Source of the DNA: Natribacillus halophilus
GTDB taxonomy: Bacteria > Bacillota > Bacilli > Bacillales > Marinococcaceae
DNA: 33,622 nt
NCBI RefSeq assembly: GCF_900100185.1
Contig: NZ_FNEN01000012.1
Span: 36,913-70,534 of the forward strand
Direction: 5' to 3'
Both the position numbers and the translations under genes were made by a program. Shown in pieces: positions 31,539-33,622 of this stretch. Each line of letters starts with the position of its first letter. Position 1 is the stretch's first letter. Under the pieces are notes generated by a model that was given only the letters and a program-made list of their open reading frames with translations, was not told the origin of the DNA and did no database searches.

Positions 31539-31623
31539 GCGGGTGTGGCGGAATCGGCAGACGCGCTAGATTTAGGATCTAGTGTCTTACGACGTGTGGG
31601 TTCAAGTCCCACCGCCCGCACCA
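31539..31623 (+). tRNA. tRNA-Leu (TAG)
   Basis: Acceptor GCGGGTG pairs with CGCCCGC (one U-G), the anticodon stem CTAGA/TCTAG encloses a loop with TAG, a long variable arm follows, and CCA is encoded. Seven T follow directly at 31624-31630, so its acceptor stem could act as a weak terminator inside the operon. Confidence 0.96.
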
Positions 31624-31635
31624 TTTTTTTGTATC

Positions 31636-31680
31636 GAAATGGCAGAACGCACTAGGTTGAGGGCCTAGTGGGATATAAAA
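31636..31680 (+). pseudogene. Truncated tRNA-Leu (GAG) copy
   Basis: About 45 nt match the D-arm, anticodon arm and start of the variable arm of the intact tRNA-Leu (GAG) at 31689-31776, including an identical stretch of 20 nt around the anticodon (31652-31671). One A is inserted after GGCAGA. Acceptor arm, T-arm and CCA are missing, so it cannot be a working tRNA. Confidence 0.88.
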
Positions 31681-31688
31681 ATCATATT

Positions 31689-31776
<88 letters not shown>

Positions 31777-31790
31777 ACATAAAGATTTAC

Positions 31791-31822
31791 ACACCAACAC
31801 TTCGAGCGTGTTGGTGTTTTAT
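31791..31822 (+). terminator. Terminator of the tRNA operon
   Basis: ACACCAACAC (31791-31800) pairs perfectly with GTGTTGGTGT (31808-31817) over a 7-nt loop, followed by TTTT. A near copy occurs at 33055-33081. Confidence 0.9.
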
Positions 31823-32017
31823 TTTGATATGAGAAGTGGCTTTGATATGACGTTTGTGTACCAATTGTGAACCATTAAATATCCGTAATTTGGTACATAG
31901 TAAATGTTTGGTTTTTATAAGCTATCGTAGAAACGATCTGCTTTTCGGAATTTTATGGAACGATGGATGTTCATTCATATCCGAGTATATTATAATAAAG
32001 ACAATGGGAGGGTGAAT

Positions 32018-32971
32018 ATGCCTAATGAAAATGTAACAAATAAGGAAGTTAATGTTGACCACGATCGCCTGTTCAAAGAGTTAATCCAAGAATTTTTTCA
32101 AGAATTCATGGTCTTGTTTTTCCCGAAGGTTCATGAGAATATTGATTATGTCCATCTCAAATTTTTGGATAAAGAAATGATTACGGATGTCAGTGATCGG
32201 GAAAAACGGTATTTAGACATTATTGTGGAAACAAAGTTACGGGGTGAGGATAGCCTTATTATTGTTCATGTTGAACCACAGGCTTCTTACCAACCAAATT
32301 TTAATGATCGAATGTTCCGGTATTTTAGTCGTCTGTATGAAAGGCATCGTAGGCGTATTGTTCCTATCGCCGTTTTCAGTTATGATGAAAAAAATAAAGA
32401 AGAACCCAATTCATTTAAAATGAGTTTCCCGTTTTTGGATGTATTGCAATTTAACTACTTAACGGTTGAGTTAAATAAATTGAACTGGCGGGAATACATT
32501 CGGAAAGATAACCCTGTGGCAGGTGCATTAATGAGTAAAATGGGGTACACTAAGGATGAAAAGATCGAGGTTAAGAAAGAATTTTTACGGATGCTCGTTC
32601 GCCTTGAACTCGACCCGGCACGGAATCATTTGCTAACCACATTTTTTGAAACGTATTTGGAGCTTTCAGAGCACGAAGAGCATATACTGGCAGACGAAGT
32701 CAAAAATCAACTTGATCCCGAGGAGGAGGCGAAAGTTATGGAATTAATGACTTCTTATGAACGAAGAGGGATGGAGAAAGGAAAACAAGATTCCATTTTA
32801 ACTTTTTTGGACGCAAGGTTTGGCCTAACGACGGATTCAGTACAAGAACAAGTGCGTTCGATTAAGGATGTAGAATTGTTGGATGAAGTATTACGCAAAG
32901 TATTTTCAGCAAAATCCTATGAAGATGCACAAGAAATTATTGAAGAAATAGCAAAAACAAGAAACGAATAA
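32018..32971 (+). CDS. Rpn family recombination-promoting nuclease / putative transposase
   Basis: The 317-residue protein belongs to the PD-(D/E)xK group formerly called transposase 31 or PDDEXK_2. DHDRLFKELIQEFFQEFMVL at about residues 15-34 is the typical start, and the nuclease core lies at about 64-92: YLDIIVETK, then LIIVHVEPQAS with Glu and Gln in the ExQ form of the motif. The region to about 160 finishes the fold; the C-terminal half is helical, with KGKQDSILTFLDARFG. Rpn proteins cut DNA and raise recombination in E. coli; related genes act in phage defence. ATG 32018 follows GGGAGGGTG. TATAAT at 31991-31996 is a possible -10. The region is richer in A+T than the rest, and similar hairpins flank the gene. 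Confidence 0.88.
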   Translation: MPNENVTNKEVNVDHDRLFKELIQEFFQEFMVLFFPKVHENIDYVHLKFLDKEMITDVSDREKRYLDIIVETKLRGEDSLIIVHVEPQASYQPNFNDRMFRYFSRLYERHRRRIVPIAVFSYDEKNKEEPNSFKMSFPFLDVLQFNYLTVELNKLNWREYIRKDNPVAGALMSKMGYTKDEKIEVKKEFLRMLVRLELDPARNHLLTTFFETYLELSEHEEHILADEVKNQLDPEEEAKVMELMTSYERRGMEKGKQDSILTFLDARFGLTTDSVQEQVRSIKDVELLDEVLRKVFSAKSYEDAQEIIEEIAKTRNE

Positions 32972-33054
32972 TTTATTAATGATGTTAAAGAATAGCGGGA
33001 GCAAAATCTCGTGTGAGTTCATATGCCATAGACTGTATCACCATAATTCTTCAT

Positions 33055-33087
33055 ACACCAATACTTAGAGAGTGTTGGTGTTAATTT
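33055..33087 (+). terminator. Hairpin behind the Rpn gene, near copy of the tRNA-operon terminator
   Basis: ACACCAATAC (33055-33064) pairs, with one G-T, with GTGTTGGTGT (33072-33081) over a 7-nt loop; a T-rich tail follows. Against 31791-31817 it differs at only a few of 27 positions. Confidence 0.75.
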
Positions 33088-33260
33088 AATTTGAGGATTA
33101 TGCAGTTTTATTGGAAAAGGGGAGGGGTTGAATTATGGTTCTAAAAATCCGTATTTGATACAATGAAGTTGTTCAACAATCAGGCCAGATTGTTGCATAA
33201 ATCATAAAGTTTTAAATCATACGCTATTCTTGAAAACGAGAAATGAAGGTGGAAGTCATT
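33082..33260. other. Short accessory stretch with relic-like pieces
   Basis: A very strong ribosome-site-like run, GGGGAGGGG (33119-33127), precedes ATG 33135, but the frame stops after seven codons (MVLKIRI). A perfect inverted repeat, CAACAATC (33174-33181) and GATTGTTG (33188-33195) with loop AGGCCA, follows. This looks like leftovers of a gene or insertion sequence end, but I recognise no family. Confidence 0.4.
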
Positions 33261-33622
33261 ATGGTGATACAGGGAAGCTTTGTGTACCTAAGACCTATCA
33301 AAGATGAAGATATGGAAAGCATTCATCATTCTTGTCAGGATGAAGAGTTTCTCTATATGACTGGCACTCGGCAGTCATTTACTCTTAATGAAATTACAGA
33401 AAAATATAAACAGTTTAGTGAGAACCCTACACGTTATGATTTCGCCATTTGTCTGTTGGATAATTATCAATTAATAGGTCATTTAGCCATCTTAGAAATT
33501 GATCCAGACAATAAAAAAGCAGGTTTTAGAATATCGCTACATAGTCGAAGTGCTGTAAACAAAGGTTATGGTACTGAAGCAACTCAGCTTGCACAAAAAT
33601 TTACTTTTGAGGAGCTTAAATT
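33261..33622 (+). CDS. GNAT-family acetyltransferase, RimJ/RimL-like (3' end outside window)
   Basis: The frame starts at ATG 33261 behind AAGGTGG and is open to the right edge, 120 residues visible. The start SFVYLRPIKDEDMESIH is typical of RimJ/RimL-like acetyltransferases, IGHLAILEIDPDNKKAGFRI is the central sheet, and NKGYGTEATQLAQKF holds the acetyl-CoA loop (GYGTEA). Substrate unknown. Like the Rpn gene it is A+T rich. Confidence 0.88.
   Translation, partial: MVIQGSFVYLRPIKDEDMESIHHSCQDEEFLYMTGTRQSFTLNEITEKYKQFSENPTRYDFAICLLDNYQLIGHLAILEIDPDNKKAGFRISLHSRSAVNKGYGTEATQLAQKFTFEELK

Overview
The window is a low-to-mid G+C Bacillaceae chromosome. From position 17.9 kb to 31.8 kb the gene order is essentially that of Bacillus subtilis ydcA-acpS-ydcC-alr-ndoAI-rsbRSTUVW-sigB-rsbX-tex-cmpA-sprT-trnS, and single genes elsewhere (sigX-rsiX, aprX, yhgD-yhgE, ywbE, hbs) also have B. 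subtilis counterparts. Secreted or membrane-anchored proteins (the LysM protein, the CAP protein, the RsiX ectodomain, the YhgE ectodomain) are very rich in Asp, Glu or Gln. This suggests a halophilic or alkaliphilic genus, something like Salicibibacter; that placement is an inference.

Layout. 1-680: start of a secreted LysM protein with a 39-nt tandem repeat, cut by the window edge. 0.85-3.2 kb: short-chain dehydrogenase, HU protein, EamA exporter overlapping ywbE. 3.2-6.3 kb: yhgE and its TetR regulator yhgD, with two matching operators. 6.5-8.3 kb: M20 amidohydrolase plus acetyltransferase. 8.5-11.7 kb: small SE1832-type protein, purine permease, HAD phosphatase, TVP38 membrane protein. 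11.9-14.3 kb: CAP protein and hemolysin-III protein facing each other over a perfect 22-bp hairpin, a 3 x 51-bp tandem repeat, and a SleB-type cell-wall hydrolase. 14.6-17.7 kb: sigX-rsiX, then aprX on the other strand.

17.9-30.8 kb is the conserved stress block: rhomboid protease, AcpS, lipoprotein YdcC, alanine racemase, EndoAI antitoxin, stressosome (RsbR, RsbS, RsbT), phosphatase RsbU, the partner-switch core (RsbV, RsbW, SigB) and feedback phosphatase RsbX, then Tex, CmpA and SprT. Stress frees RsbT from RsbR/RsbS; RsbT activates RsbU, RsbU dephosphorylates RsbV, and RsbV takes RsbW off SigB. A SigB-type promoter overlapping the rsbU stop codon, followed at once by a terminator-like hairpin, splits the operon into a sensing half and an autoregulated core half.

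Two things stand out there. The EndoA (MazF-type) toxin gene expected directly after ndoAI is absent; the antitoxin gene ends in its own terminator, which abuts a 93-bp two-hairpin repeat. Three near-identical copies of this repeat (91-92 of 93 positions shared between any copy and the consensus-like third copy) lie around and inside the sigB block: before rsbR (inverted), between rsbU and rsbV, and exactly at the tex stop codon.

30.9-31.8 kb is an eight-tRNA operon (Asn, Ser, Glu, Val, Asp, Gln, Leu-UAG, Leu-GAG) with a strong promoter, a large heptad-built imperfect palindrome between Ser and Glu, and a broken tRNA-Leu copy beside the intact one. 31.8-33.6 kb is visibly more A+T rich and accessory: an Rpn-type recombination-promoting nuclease gene flanked by two similar terminator hairpins, a short stretch of relics, and a partial acetyltransferase.
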